Source of the DNA: Methylobacterium sp.
GTDB taxonomy: Bacteria; Pseudomonadota; Alphaproteobacteria; Rhizobiales; Beijerinckiaceae
Length of the DNA: 32,536 nucleotides
NCBI RefSeq assembly: GCF_019745455.1
Contig: NZ_JAIETD010000141.1
Span: forward strand, 1-32,536
Reading direction: 5' to 3'
Every line of letters begins with the position of its first letter. Positions within the stretch are counted from its first letter, which is position 1. Shown in pieces: positions 1 to 7,087 of the stretch. The notes under the pieces were generated by a model. It made no database searches. It saw nothing but the letters and a program-made list of their open reading frames with translations, and was not told the origin of the DNA. The position numbers and the translations under genes were made by a program.

Positions 1-10
1 CAATTCCACC

Positions 11-631
11 TCAGGCCGCCTGACCGATGGCCGCTCCAACTCCACCCCGAATTTCCACCTCATTGACGGACACGACCAGGTGTTCTGCGATGACTCCCTC
101 AGCTACAGTCTGTGAACATCCGGCAAGACGCATTCGACGCAAGTAGTCCATATCCTCGTAATAGGCAGGTGTGAACGTTTCGTCGAAGTACCCGATCTCG
201 TTCAAGCATTGGTGGCCCATAGCAAAACAGGCCAAGCCCTGGACGATAGCTTGTCCGTTGAAGGCCCCCCCGCGATCGATACCTTTTAGGAAGCCGAGAC
301 CGAACCCTGGATTAGCTCGCAGGTGGTCCACGAATGCTTGAAATCCGCCCTCGATGAAATGGAGGTCGTCGTTCAGTACCAATGTGAGTTCGCACCCATC
401 TTGGTACGCGCGGTGGATGCCCTCATTCCAGCTCCGCGCGAGACCGCGGTTCTTCCGATAAAGGTAGAGATTGACGTTGTCTGTCTTGGAAAACTCTATG
501 ATGCGGCGTTCCACCGCCTCGTTTGTGCTGTGGTGAAAAATATACCAGCAGACGGACTCCGCGCTCTCCTGAATGCTCTGCAGCAATCTCAGCGGATCAT
601 GGGTGTGCGTAGGAAGTACCAAACCGATCAT
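11..631 (-). CDS. Family 2-type glycosyltransferase, probably truncated
   Basis: Encodes 206 aa resembling GT-A fold, family 2 glycosyltransferases that move a sugar from a nucleotide donor onto a surface glycan or protein. The N-terminus (IGLVLPTHTHDPL) fits the first nucleotide-binding strand. NKGRGLARSWNEG-like residues (about 60-71), the acidic pair in VLNDDLHF (about 85-92) and YYEDMDYLRR (about 158-167) match the donor/metal and catalytic-base regions. After residue 180 the family-like pattern fades into a Gly/Ala-rich tail, so the C-terminus may be lost or frameshifted; relatives are usually longer. I counted 50% G+C over 481-540 against 70% in the capsid gene, which suggests transfer from elsewhere. 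It lies antiparallel to the phage genes, where terminase and portal would be expected. The family is fairly sure; substrate is unknown. Confidence 0.72.
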   Translation of the reverse strand: MIGLVLPTHTHDPLRLLQSIQESAESVCWYIFHHSTNEAVERRIIEFSKTDNVNLYLYRKNRGLARSWNEGIHRAYQDGCELTLVLNDDLHFIEGGFQAFVDHLRANPGFGLGFLKGIDRGGAFNGQAIVQGLACFAMGHQCLNEIGYFDETFTPAYYEDMDYLRRMRLAGCSQTVAEGVIAEHLVVSVNEVEIRGGVGAAIGQAA

Positions 632-1060
632 CCTTCATCACCTCACAATGCGGACCAGATTCAACTGCTGGGACTTGCCATGGCCGCCCGCACGGCCTCG
701 ACCCAGCGGAGGCATATGGCCGATCTCACCGACATGCCTATCCTGAACCATGACGGACGGACCAACTGAAAGTCGGTGCTTCGCGTTTCGACGGCGGTGA
801 TCGAGCAAATCCGCCGAACCGGATGAAATGAGGAAGCGACCCATCCGGATCGGTCATCTTCCTGAACGCCGCCGCCGCGGATTGTCGTCACCATCATCCT
901 TTCGCTCAGAAGCGTTGCGGCCTCTCGATGATGCTCGGCAATCGCCGCTCCGAACCCCGATGCGACGTCGTTCGTCTTTTCTCGACAAGTAGAACCTTCT
1001 GGATCGGGCCGCCTGCCACCGGCCAGACATTGATCATCCCACTCAGAACGAGGCCCTGCG
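632..1060. other. 429-bp stretch with no recognisable gene
   Basis: Open frames exist on both strands, but none has a convincing ribosome site, a recognisable domain or good codon use. No end of a portal gene is visible, although portal normally precedes the prohead protease. Base composition changes from low G+C near the glycosyltransferase to the local high value by about 1040. It should contain the promoter of the minus-strand glycosyltransferase and whatever drives the protease-capsid pair, but I see no clear promoter boxes. It may be a scar from loss or insertion. Confidence 0.5.
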
Positions 1061-1591
1061 ATGGACGGCCACTTCACCGGCTATGCCAGCCTGTTCGGCG
1101 TGCCCGATCTCGGTCGCGACGTGGTCGCGCCGGGCGCCTTCGCGGCGAGCCTGAGGGAGCGCGGGGCGGGCGGCGTGCGGATGCTGTGGCAGCATGATCC
1201 GGCCGAGCCGATCGGGTGCTGGCTCTCGCTCGCCGAGGATGCGCGGGGACTTCGCGTCGAGGGCCGGCTCAACCTTGCCGTCCAGCGTGCCCGCGAGGTC
1301 GACGCGCTGATGCGGGGCGGCGGGCTCGACGGACTCTCGATCGGCTTCCGCACGCTCAAGGCGATGCCTGAGCGCGCCGGAACCCGGAGGCTCCAGGCGG
1401 TGGACCTTTGGGAGATCTCCCTCGTCACCTTCCCGCTCCAGCCCGGCGCCCGCATCCGCGCGCCCAGCCAGGCCTCCGACCTTTCCGTGGCGGTGCGGGC
1501 CCTCGCCCGCCGTCTTGCTCCCGCTTCCACCCGGCAACTTGCCAGCCGGCATGTCGCCGCCTTGCCCTCACCAGCCAGAGGTATCCGATGA
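1061..1591 (+). CDS. HK97-family prohead protease (GTA gp4-like)
   Basis: Encodes 176 aa of the HK97 prohead protease family (peptidase U35/S78), which cleaves the scaffolding delta domain of the capsid protein during procapsid maturation. The N-terminal FTGYASLFGVPDLGRDVVAPGAF block is typical. The likely catalytic His45 lies in LWQHDP and Ser93 in DGLSIGFR, followed by the EISLVTFP strand. The tail after about residue 140 is low-complexity and basic. The stop overlaps the capsid start as ATGA at 1588-1591, so the two are translationally coupled, matching the universal protease-capsid order. No portal gene precedes it here. The start at 1061 places the conserved strand at the N-terminus, though no strong Shine-Dalgarno is visible. 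Confidence 0.9.
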   Translation: MDGHFTGYASLFGVPDLGRDVVAPGAFAASLRERGAGGVRMLWQHDPAEPIGCWLSLAEDARGLRVEGRLNLAVQRAREVDALMRGGGLDGLSIGFRTLKAMPERAGTRRLQAVDLWEISLVTFPLQPGARIRAPSQASDLSVAVRALARRLAPASTRQLASRHVAALPSPARGIR

Positions 1592-2853
1592 CCGTCCAGA
1601 CTCCCTTCACGATCAAGGCTCCTTTCGAAACCAAGTCGGTCCCTGTCCTCGAGAACAAGGCCGCGGACGGCGACGCCAATGCGGCCTTCGGCGAGCTCTC
1701 GCGTGCCTTCGAGGCGTTCAAGGAGACCAACGACGCCAAGATCGCCCGGATCGACGTCGTCAACGAGGAGAAGCTCGCCCGCATCGACGCGGCGATCGAC
1801 CAGGCCCGCACTCGCCTCGACCGCCTCACCCTCGACGGGCGCCGCCCGCCGCTAGGCGTCGGCGCTGGTCCCCGCGACGGCGTCGCGGTGGAACACAAGG
1901 CGGCGTTCGACCTCTACGTCCGCGCAGGCGAGAGCGGCGGGCTGAAGCGGCTGGAGGAGAAGGCGCTCTCGGCCGGCTCCGGACCGGACGGCGGCTACCT
2001 TGTGCCCGAGATCGTGGAACGCGACGTGCTCGCGCGTCTCGCCAACCTCTCGCCGATCCGGGCACTCGCCACGGTGCGGACCATCTCGGGCGGGCAGTAC
2101 AAGCGCGCGGTGTCCGCTAGCGACGCGGTGTCCGGGTGGGTCGCCGAGACCGCCCCGCGGCCGCAGACCGCGAGCCCGACCCTGTCCGAGCTGAGCGTCC
2201 CGGCGATGGAGCTCTACGCCATGCCGGCGGCCACCCAGACGCTCCTCGACGACGCCGTTGTCGACATCGATGCCTGGCTCGCCGACGAGGTCGAGACCGC
2301 CTTCGCCGAGCAGGAGAGCACCGCCTTCGTCACCGGCAACGGCGTCAGCCGGCCGAAGGGATTCCTCAGCTACGAGACGGTAGCGAACGCCTCCTGGGTT
2401 CCGGGCAAGCTCGGCACGATTGCCACCGGGACGGCCGGAGCCTTCCCGTCCGCCAGCCCCGCCGACGTGCTGTTCGATCTCGTCTACGGCTTGCGCGCCG
2501 GCTACCGCCAGAACGCCACCTTCGTGATGAACCGCAAGGTCCAGAGCGCGATCCGCAAGATGAAGGACCCGGACGGCAATTACCTGTGGCAGCCGCCCCT
2601 CGCCGCCGATCGCTCCGCGACGCTGCTCGGCTTCCCCGTCGCCGAGGCCGAGGCGATGCCAGATGCGGGCGCGGCAAGCCTCTCGATCGCCTTCGGCGAC
2701 TTCAAGCGAGGTTACCTCGTGGTGGACCGGGCAGGCCTGAGGGTGCTGCGCGACCCCTACTCGGCCAAGCCCTACGTGCTGTTCTACACGACCAAGCGCG
2801 TCGGCGGCGGCGTGCAGGATTTCGACGCGATCAAGCTGCTGTCGTTCGCCTGA
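1588..2853 (+). CDS. HK97-fold major capsid protein (GTA gp5-like)
   Basis: Encodes 421 aa of the phage HK97 major capsid family, the shell protein of the head. Residues about 32-82 are charged and heptad-like, consistent with the delta (scaffold) domain removed by the adjacent protease. The mature HK97-fold part begins near EEKALSAGSGPDGGYLVP (about 123-140), a very typical family segment. Further family marks are the ETAFAEQESTAFVTGNG block, FVMNRKVQSAIRKMKD and the C-terminal LRDPYSAKPYVLFYTTKRVGG. The start at 1588 overlaps the protease stop; a longer frame open from 1408 is antisense-like read-through inside the protease gene. A hairpin follows directly after the stop. Identity is very sure; use in a GTA rather than a phage is inferred from gene order. 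Confidence 0.95.
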   Translation: MTVQTPFTIKAPFETKSVPVLENKAADGDANAAFGELSRAFEAFKETNDAKIARIDVVNEEKLARIDAAIDQARTRLDRLTLDGRRPPLGVGAGPRDGVAVEHKAAFDLYVRAGESGGLKRLEEKALSAGSGPDGGYLVPEIVERDVLARLANLSPIRALATVRTISGGQYKRAVSASDAVSGWVAETAPRPQTASPTLSELSVPAMELYAMPAATQTLLDDAVVDIDAWLADEVETAFAEQESTAFVTGNGVSRPKGFLSYETVANASWVPGKLGTIATGTAGAFPSASPADVLFDLVYGLRAGYRQNATFVMNRKVQSAIRKMKDPDGNYLWQPPLAADRSATLLGFPVAEAEAMPDAGAASLSIAFGDFKRGYLVVDRAGLRVLRDPYSAKPYVLFYTTKRVGGGVQDFDAIKLLSFA

Positions 2854-2857
2854 ACAG

Positions 2858-2884
2858 GCCGGGGCGGTCTACCGCCGCCCTGGC
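2858..2884 (+). terminator. Hairpin after capsid gene, likely terminator
   Basis: GCCGGGGCGG (2858-2867) pairs with CCGCCCTGGC (2875-2884), a 10-bp stem with one G-U pair and a 7-nt loop, followed by three T. It starts 5 bp after the capsid stop and contains the stop codon of the convergent minus-strand protease gene in its loop. The U tract is short, so termination may be partial. Confidence 0.55.
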
Positions 2885-3723
2885 TTTGCCATCCAGTCCG
2901 AGCGGTTGCCGCGTCCGCCGATCCTTGAGTCGCCGGGCTGGAGTCGAGCGAACTCGGCCGAGCGTTCGGCGATCCAGCCGGCATGTTCTCCGGTCGGGGT
3001 GACGGCGGTGAAGCCGCCGCAGGCGGTGCGGGCGCGGGCGTTCTGACGCATCGCGCCGCTCGACCAGCTGACCACGCCGACGATCTGGTAGCCGCCGGGC
3101 CCCCCGCGCAGGATCGGGCCGCCGGAATCACCCAGGCAGGCGCCCGAGCCCGTGGTCTCGGCCAAGCGCCGCCGGTCGGTCACCATGGTGACGCGGTTGG
3201 CCACTTCCAGCGAGCCGATCGAGACGAGCTGAGCCGAACGCAGGGTGCCGGCACTGCCGCGCCTGTTCTCGGCGACCACGCCGAAGCCGGCGATGTCGAC
3301 GGGCTCGCCCGTGGCGATGGCGCTGCTGCGTGGATCGAGGGGGAGGAAATCCGACCCGAGCGGGCGTTCGAGCTTGATCAGGGCGAGATCGATGCCGGGC
3401 TGGTCCTCGGGCGTCGTTCCGGGCACAAAATCCGGATGCATCGAGGCGGCGATGGCGAGGATGCGCCGCTGGCGGAAGCTGCGGTCGACGGCGACCACGC
3501 TGTAGCCCGCCCTGTGCATCACGCAATGTGCGGCGGTGAGGACGAGATCGGGGCCGATCAGCGTGCCCGAGCAGATCTCGCCCTGGGTACTCTCGATCCG
3601 CACCACCGAAGCGCGCAGCCCATCGGGATCGCGCGAGACCTGGCCGTTGATCACCGCCAGGGCCGGCCCTGCCGCCAGGATCATGGCGCCCAATAAGGCG
3701 CTGCGCAGCACGGTGGCGACCAT
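2869..3723 (-). CDS. Secreted trypsin-like serine protease 1
   Basis: Encodes 284 aa of the chymotrypsin-fold S1 family. A Sec signal peptide (about 1-23, ending GPALA) precedes VINGQ, the position where S1 enzymes begin after activation. The catalytic triad is complete: His66 in LTAAHC, Asp112 in IDLALI and Ser200 in CLGDSGGP. The enzyme should act outside the cytoplasm. ATG at 3721-3723 was chosen because GGAGAG lies just upstream on that strand; a GTG at 3741 in the same frame is less likely. About 25 C-terminal residues beyond the fold are basic and low-complexity. The gene is antiparallel between capsid and connector, with a second S1 protease upstream in the same direction (112 bp apart). 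Composition matches the host. Target unknown. Confidence 0.9.
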   Translation of the reverse strand: MVATVLRSALLGAMILAAGPALAVINGQVSRDPDGLRASVVRIESTQGEICSGTLIGPDLVLTAAHCVMHRAGYSVVAVDRSFRQRRILAIAASMHPDFVPGTTPEDQPGIDLALIKLERPLGSDFLPLDPRSSAIATGEPVDIAGFGVVAENRRGSAGTLRSAQLVSIGSLEVANRVTMVTDRRRLAETTGSGACLGDSGGPILRGGPGGYQIVGVVSWSSGAMRQNARARTACGGFTAVTPTGEHAGWIAERSAEFARLQPGDSRIGGRGNRSDWMAKPGRR

Positions 3724-3835
3724 CGATCTCTCCGGCGCCACGAGGGACGCATGCGAGGCATGAAGCGTTAAGCCTAGCCGATGGAAGGGGTCAGGCCAAG
3801 GATCGGTTCCACGCAGGCGCTCCTTGCCTTGCGCG

Positions 3836-4579
3836 TCAGGGTTGCGCCCAACTCGCCGAAAGACCCCATCCAGACAAGGTGCGGTCGATCCAGTCCCGCT
3901 GCGGCCCGAGGAGGACGCCCTGCGAGACCCCGCCGCAGGCGCCGCCGATCCAGGCCGAGACCGCCAGAACGCCGCCGCCTTCAGGCCCGATCGGCCCTCC
4001 GGAATCGCCCTGGCAGGGCCCGGCGCCCGGCTTCGGACTCTTGAGCCAGACCAGGATTCGGCTCTGGCCGAAGGGCTCGACCACGGGAAGGTCGACGCTG
4101 CGGAAGGTGCCGGTGGAGCGCGGATCGCCGGACCTTGCCGCGCCGTAGCCGGAAAGGCTCAGGGTTTCGCCGGTCCGCGGCATCGCTGCGCTCAAGGGGG
4201 CGATGGTGAAGCGCGGTGGCAGCGGCGTCGCGGTTCGGAGGATGGCGATGTCGATCGAGCGCCTGCGCCCGGCGATCGCCCCGGCATCGTAGCCCGGATG
4301 AAGCGCCCGGCCGGTCAGATCCACGAGGACCGGAGCGCCGGCCTGATCGCGAAAATGGACGCGGTGCTCGGCCCCTCCCGCCACGCAATGAGCGGCTGTG
4401 AGGACCGCGTCGCGGGCGACCACGATGCCGGTGCAGACGCCGCCCTTCGAGGACAACACCATCACGCTCGACGAGGCCGCCTCCGGTGCCTCGCGGCCTC
4501 CGACGACGGCCTGGGCCGGGCCAGCGATCGCCATCACTCCGGCTGCGACGCCGAGCGCCCGTCCAATCCTCGACCGCAT
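3836..4579 (-). CDS. Secreted trypsin-like serine protease 2
   Basis: Encodes 247 aa of the S1 trypsin family. The signal peptide (about 1-24, ending GPAQA) is followed by VVGGRE, the classical mature N-terminus. The triad residues are His64 (LTAAHC), Asp110 (SIDIAIL) and Ser193 (PCQGDSGGP). It is only distantly similar to its neighbour, so the pair is not a recent duplication. The two proteases form a probable minus-strand operon reading toward the capsid gene. Its start is 34 bp from the divergent connector gene start at 4614, too close for two full promoters. A role in lysis, particle release or an unrelated secreted function cannot be told from sequence. No export gene or inhibitor lies nearby. 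Confidence 0.9.
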   Translation of the reverse strand: MRSRIGRALGVAAGVMAIAGPAQAVVGGREAPEAASSSVMVLSSKGGVCTGIVVARDAVLTAAHCVAGGAEHRVHFRDQAGAPVLVDLTGRALHPGYDAGAIAGRRRSIDIAILRTATPLPPRFTIAPLSAAMPRTGETLSLSGYGAARSGDPRSTGTFRSVDLPVVEPFGQSRILVWLKSPKPGAGPCQGDSGGPIGPEGGGVLAVSAWIGGACGGVSQGVLLGPQRDWIDRTLSGWGLSASWAQP

Positions 4580-4613
4580 GCCTTGCCCTGCACCACCGCG
4601 CCCGGAGACGCCG

Positions 4614-5183
4614 ATGACCCCGATACGCCTTGATGCCGACCCGGTCGAGCCGGTGAGCGTGCAGGAGATGCGGGCCTTCCTGCGCCTCGATTCCGGCGAT
4701 CCAGGCGCCGAGGACCCCCTCCTCGCCGGGCTGGTCGCCTCGGCACGCGCCGTTGTGGAGGCGGCGACCCGGCGCGTGCTGGCGCCGGGTCGCTACCGGA
4801 TCCTGCTCGACGCCTGGCCAGTCGGTGGGTGGCTGCCGCTGCCGCTGAGCCCCCTCGTCGCGATTCGGCAGGCGGCGCTCGTCGATGCCGATGGGGCAGT
4901 CACAGAGCTCGCCGCTGGCCTCCTCCGCCTCGGGCCTGATCCCATCGAGGCGCCGGGGCTCCTCGTTACGAACGGGGTCCCGGCGCTCAAAGAGCAGGGA
5001 GTCTTGATCGAAGTCGAGGCCGGGCATGGCGGCGACGGTCCGCCTCTGCCCATGCCCCTCGCACAGGCGATCCGCCTCCTCGCGGCCCAGGCTTTTGAAC
5101 ATCGCGGCGATGAGCCGGGTCCTGAGGCGCTCCCACCAATGGTGGCGGCGCTGATCGCCCCGTGGCGAAGGCTGCGGCTCTAA
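4614..5183 (+). CDS. Head-tail connector protein (GTA gp6-like)
   Basis: Encodes 189 aa of the phage head-tail connector (phiE125 gp8 / HK97 gp6-like) family, forming the adaptor ring under the portal. Family signs are the N-terminal VSVQEMRAFLRLD block, then DPLLAGLVASARAVVEAATRR, the two helices typical of gp6-like connectors, and the central LPLSPLVAIRQAAL strand. ATG 4614 is preceded by GGAG at 4603-4606. A frame open from 4398 runs antisense through the protease gene and is not the real N-terminus. In usual GTA order this gene follows capsid directly; here 1.76 kb of minus-strand protease genes intervene. It must therefore be transcribed by read-through past the 2858 hairpin or from a promoter inside protease 2. 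Confidence 0.85.
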   Translation: MTPIRLDADPVEPVSVQEMRAFLRLDSGDPGAEDPLLAGLVASARAVVEAATRRVLAPGRYRILLDAWPVGGWLPLPLSPLVAIRQAALVDADGAVTELAAGLLRLGPDPIEAPGLLVTNGVPALKEQGVLIEVEAGHGGDGPPLPMPLAQAIRLLAAQAFEHRGDEPGPEALPPMVAALIAPWRRLRL

Positions 5184-5217
5184 CACGGTTTTGGGTGCCC
5201 GGTTCGGTTGCGAGCAT

Positions 5218-5248
5218 CCGCCTCTCTCTGCCCGGAGGGCAGAGGCGG
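5218..5248 (+). other. Hairpin between connector and adaptor genes
   Basis: An inner stem CTGCCC (5228-5233) with GGGCAG (5237-5242) and loop GGA is extended by an outer CCGCCT/AGGCGG stem with a small bulge. There is no T tract, so it is not a standard terminator. It sits in the 131-bp gap before the adaptor gene and could be an RNA-processing or attenuating structure. Confidence 0.35.
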
Positions 5249-5314
5249 AAGCGCGCTCGACCGACGCGATTTCCGCCCGACCACCCGACGCTCACCCCAC
5301 CCGGAGCCCCCACG

Positions 5315-5671
5315 ATGACCCGTCCCCCCATCGGCGCGCGGCGGCGCCGGTTCGTGCTCGAACACCCGCTGGAGGAGCCCGACGGGTTCGGCGGGGTACT
5401 TCGGCGCTACGTCGCCGGGCCCCTGCTCTGGGGTGCGATCACCGCCCATGGCAACAGCGAGCGCCTGCGCGGCGGCCGGCGCGACCGGCGCGCCACCTAC
5501 AATGTCCGCTTCGCCTATCGCGACGGCGTCACCCCGGCGATGCGGCTCAGCGCCGGGCCGCGGCGCTTCGCGATCCGCTCGGCGTCCGACCCGGACGGGC
5601 GCCGCCGCGACCTCCTCTGCGAGGTCGAGGAGATCGTCGAGGAGCGGGCGGGAACGGAGCTGCTGCCATGA
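5315..5671 (+). CDS. Head-tail adaptor/closure protein (GTA gp7-like)
   Basis: Encodes 118 aa resembling the phage head-tail joining (SPP1 gp16 / HK97 gp7-like) family, which closes the head and joins the tail. The pattern is typical: RRRRFVLEHPLEEPDGFGG at the N-terminus, a W-containing strand (LLWGAITAH), then YNVRFAYRDGVTPAMR and a C-terminal FAIRSASDPDGRRRDLLCEVEE, matching the small beta-barrel used by these proteins. ATG 5315 has GGAG at 5303-5306. Its stop overlaps the next start as ATGA (5668-5671), so it is coupled to the DUF3168 gene. Position after the connector gives most of the certainty. Confidence 0.8.
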   Translation: MTRPPIGARRRRFVLEHPLEEPDGFGGVLRRYVAGPLLWGAITAHGNSERLRGGRRDRRATYNVRFAYRDGVTPAMRLSAGPRRFAIRSASDPDGRRRDLLCEVEEIVEERAGTELLP

Positions 5672-6096
5672 CCGGTTCCATGACATCGGCGAGCCCGCTC
5701 CTCGCCCTGCGTGCCGCGATCCTCACGTACCTCGCCGCCGACTCCGCGCTGGCGCGGCTGATGGGAGGTACGTTTCGCCTCTACGACGAGCCGCCTGACG
5801 GTGCCTGCCCTGTCTACGCCCACTTCGGCGGCGGCGAGACCCGCACCGATCCGGTCGACGGTGCCGACCGGCATCTCCACAGCCTCGCCCTGCTGGTGGT
5901 CGCCAAGCCCGGCTCGGCCGCAAGCGCCGTCGCTGCGGCCTCCCGCATGGGCGACCTTCTCGCCGACGCGGACCTTTCGCTGGCCGGCCACGTCCTGGTG
6001 CTTCTGCGCGTCGAAGCCATCGCGACTCGCCGCGATCCGCGCAGCGGCGAAGCCAGCGCCACCCTGACTCTCAAAGCCGTGACCGAAGCCGCCTGA
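5668..6096 (+). CDS. DUF3168 tail completion/terminator protein (GTA gp8-like)
   Basis: Encodes 142 aa of the DUF3168 family, which caps the tail tube end that meets the head. Recognisable pieces are the N-terminal ALRAAILTYLAADSALARLMGG helix-turn, CPVYAHFGGGETRTDP, and HSLALLVVAKPG with the final DPRSGEASATLTLKAVTE strand, all in family order. The start overlaps the previous stop by 4 bp. A second in-frame ATG at 5680 would drop four residues. Part of the tightly packed tail operon. Confidence 0.85.
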   Translation: MTGSMTSASPLLALRAAILTYLAADSALARLMGGTFRLYDEPPDGACPVYAHFGGGETRTDPVDGADRHLHSLALLVVAKPGSAASAVAAASRMGDLLADADLSLAGHVLVLLRVEAIATRRDPRSGEASATLTLKAVTEAA

Positions 6097-6117
6097 CCCG
6101 ACCTCAAGGAGACCGAC

Positions 6118-6525
6118 ATGACCGCCCAGAAAGGCAAGGACCTGCTTCTCCGCGTCGTCGATGGGGCGAGCTTCACGGCTGTGGCGGGCCTGCGCGCTCG
6201 GCAGATCGCCTTCAACGCCGAGACCGTGGACGTCACCAACGCCGATTCCGCCGGGCGCTGGCGCGAACTGCTGGCCGGGGCGGGCATGCGCCGGGCCTCG
6301 ATTTCGGGATCGGGGGTGTTCCGGGATCAAGCCTCGGACCTGCGACTGCGCCAGATGTTCTTCGATGGCATCATCGACGCCTTCCAGATCGTGGTGCCGG
6401 ATTTCGGCACGATCTCGGGATTGTTTCAGATCACCAGCCTCGAATATCGCGGCGACCATGCCGGCGAGGTCACCTTCGACATGGCACTCGACTCGGCCGG
6501 TCCCCTGAGCTTCGTGAGCCTGTGA
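6118..6525 (+). CDS. Phage major tail tube protein, TP901-1 type (GTA gp9-like)
   Basis: Encodes 135 aa of the phage major tail protein (TP901-1) family, the subunit of the tail tube. Family marks are GKDLLLRVVDG near the N-terminus, the RQIAFNAETVDVTNADSAGRWRELL segment (about 27-51), the ISGSGVFRDQASD turn and the DFGTISGLFQITSLEY-GDHAGEVTFDMALDSAG end. AAGGAG at 6107-6112 gives a strong ribosome site. Its TGA overlaps the ATG of the next gene (6523-6527). Length and order match the GTA gene, so the identity is firm. Confidence 0.92.
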   Translation: MTAQKGKDLLLRVVDGASFTAVAGLRARQIAFNAETVDVTNADSAGRWRELLAGAGMRRASISGSGVFRDQASDLRLRQMFFDGIIDAFQIVVPDFGTISGLFQITSLEYRGDHAGEVTFDMALDSAGPLSFVSL

Positions 6526-6854
6526 TGGCCAACCGCAGGCGCGGCGAGGTTCCCCTCGTCATCGGCTCCGACCGTTACACACTCTGCCTGACCCTCGGTG
6601 CCCTGGCCGACCTCGAAGACGCGCTAGGCACCGCCGACCTTGCCGGCCTCGCCGAGCGTTTCTCGCGCGGCCGGCTCGCGAGCCGCGACCTCATCGCGCT
6701 CCTCGGTGCTGCGCTGCGCGGAGGCGGTCACCCCCTCGACGATGCGGCGGTGGCGGCTTTGCCGCTCGGCGGCGGCCTCGATCCGATCGTATCGGCGCTT
6801 GGGGAGGTGCTCGCGGCGGCCTTCGGCGAGGATGCCCCGCCGGACCCTTCCTGA
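6525..6854 (+). CDS. Tail assembly chaperone, GTA gp10-like (TAC_11 type)
   Basis: Encodes 109 aa of the gene transfer agent family protein that follows the tail tube gene, regarded as a tail assembly chaperone. The RGEVPLVIGSDRYTLCLTLGALADLEDALG start and the repeated Leu/Ala helices match the family. ATG 6525 overlaps the tail protein stop; a GTG one codon earlier is possible. The protein ends DAPPDPS at 6854. The next open segment, in the minus-one frame, encodes the partner chaperone without an ordinary start codon. Confidence 0.85.
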   Translation: MANRRRGEVPLVIGSDRYTLCLTLGALADLEDALGTADLAGLAERFSRGRLASRDLIALLGAALRGGGHPLDDAAVAALPLGGGLDPIVSALGEVLAAAFGEDAPPDPS

Positions 6855-7072
6855 CCACGGGCGGGCAAGGATCGGAGGACCCCGCCTCCGCCTTCCCGTG
6901 GGACGACGTGCTCGGCCTGGCGCTCCACACACTCCGCTGGCGCCCGGAGGATTTGTGGCGCGCCACGCCCCGCGAACTCGCCGCCGCGGTCGGGTTCGCC
7001 CGCCGGGCGGAAAGACCCGCGGCCCGGGCCGATCTCGACCGGCTGATCGCCGCCTATCCCGATCCGACCTGA
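6851..7072 (+). CDS. Second tail assembly chaperone (TAC_6 type), start unusual
   Basis: The frame ending with TGA at 7070-7072 contains AFPWDDVLGLALHTLRW (from about 6890) and RPEDLWRATPRELAAAVGF, the hallmark of the small tail chaperone that sits between gp10 and the tape measure in GTA clusters. I found no in-frame ATG, GTG or TTG upstream of the AFPWDD motif back to about 6660. Choices are a CTG start at 6851 overlapping the gp10 stop as CTGA (73 aa), a GTG at 6908 that cuts off conserved residues (54 aa), or minus-one frameshifting from gp10, as in the lambda G/GT pair. An SD-like GGAGGA at 6874-6879 has no start codon at a normal distance. Identity is good; the 5' end is uncertain. Confidence 0.65.
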   Translation: MTTGGQGSEDPASAFPWDDVLGLALHTLRWRPEDLWRATPRELAAAVGFARRAERPAARADLDRLIAAYPDPT

Positions 7073-7087
7073 CACGAGGGTGACGCG

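Noticed and set aside
323..769. 148-aa plus-strand frame opposite the glycosyltransferase
   Set aside because: Mostly antisense to a recognised gene and without a family signature.
661..1077. 138-aa minus-strand frame in the gene-free stretch
   Set aside because: It has no ribosome site or domain, and it overlaps the prohead protease start; probably not a gene.
3981..5186. 401-aa minus-strand open frame
   Set aside because: It crosses protease 2 and the connector gene in another frame, with Arg-rich composition typical of antisense shadows in high-G+C DNA.
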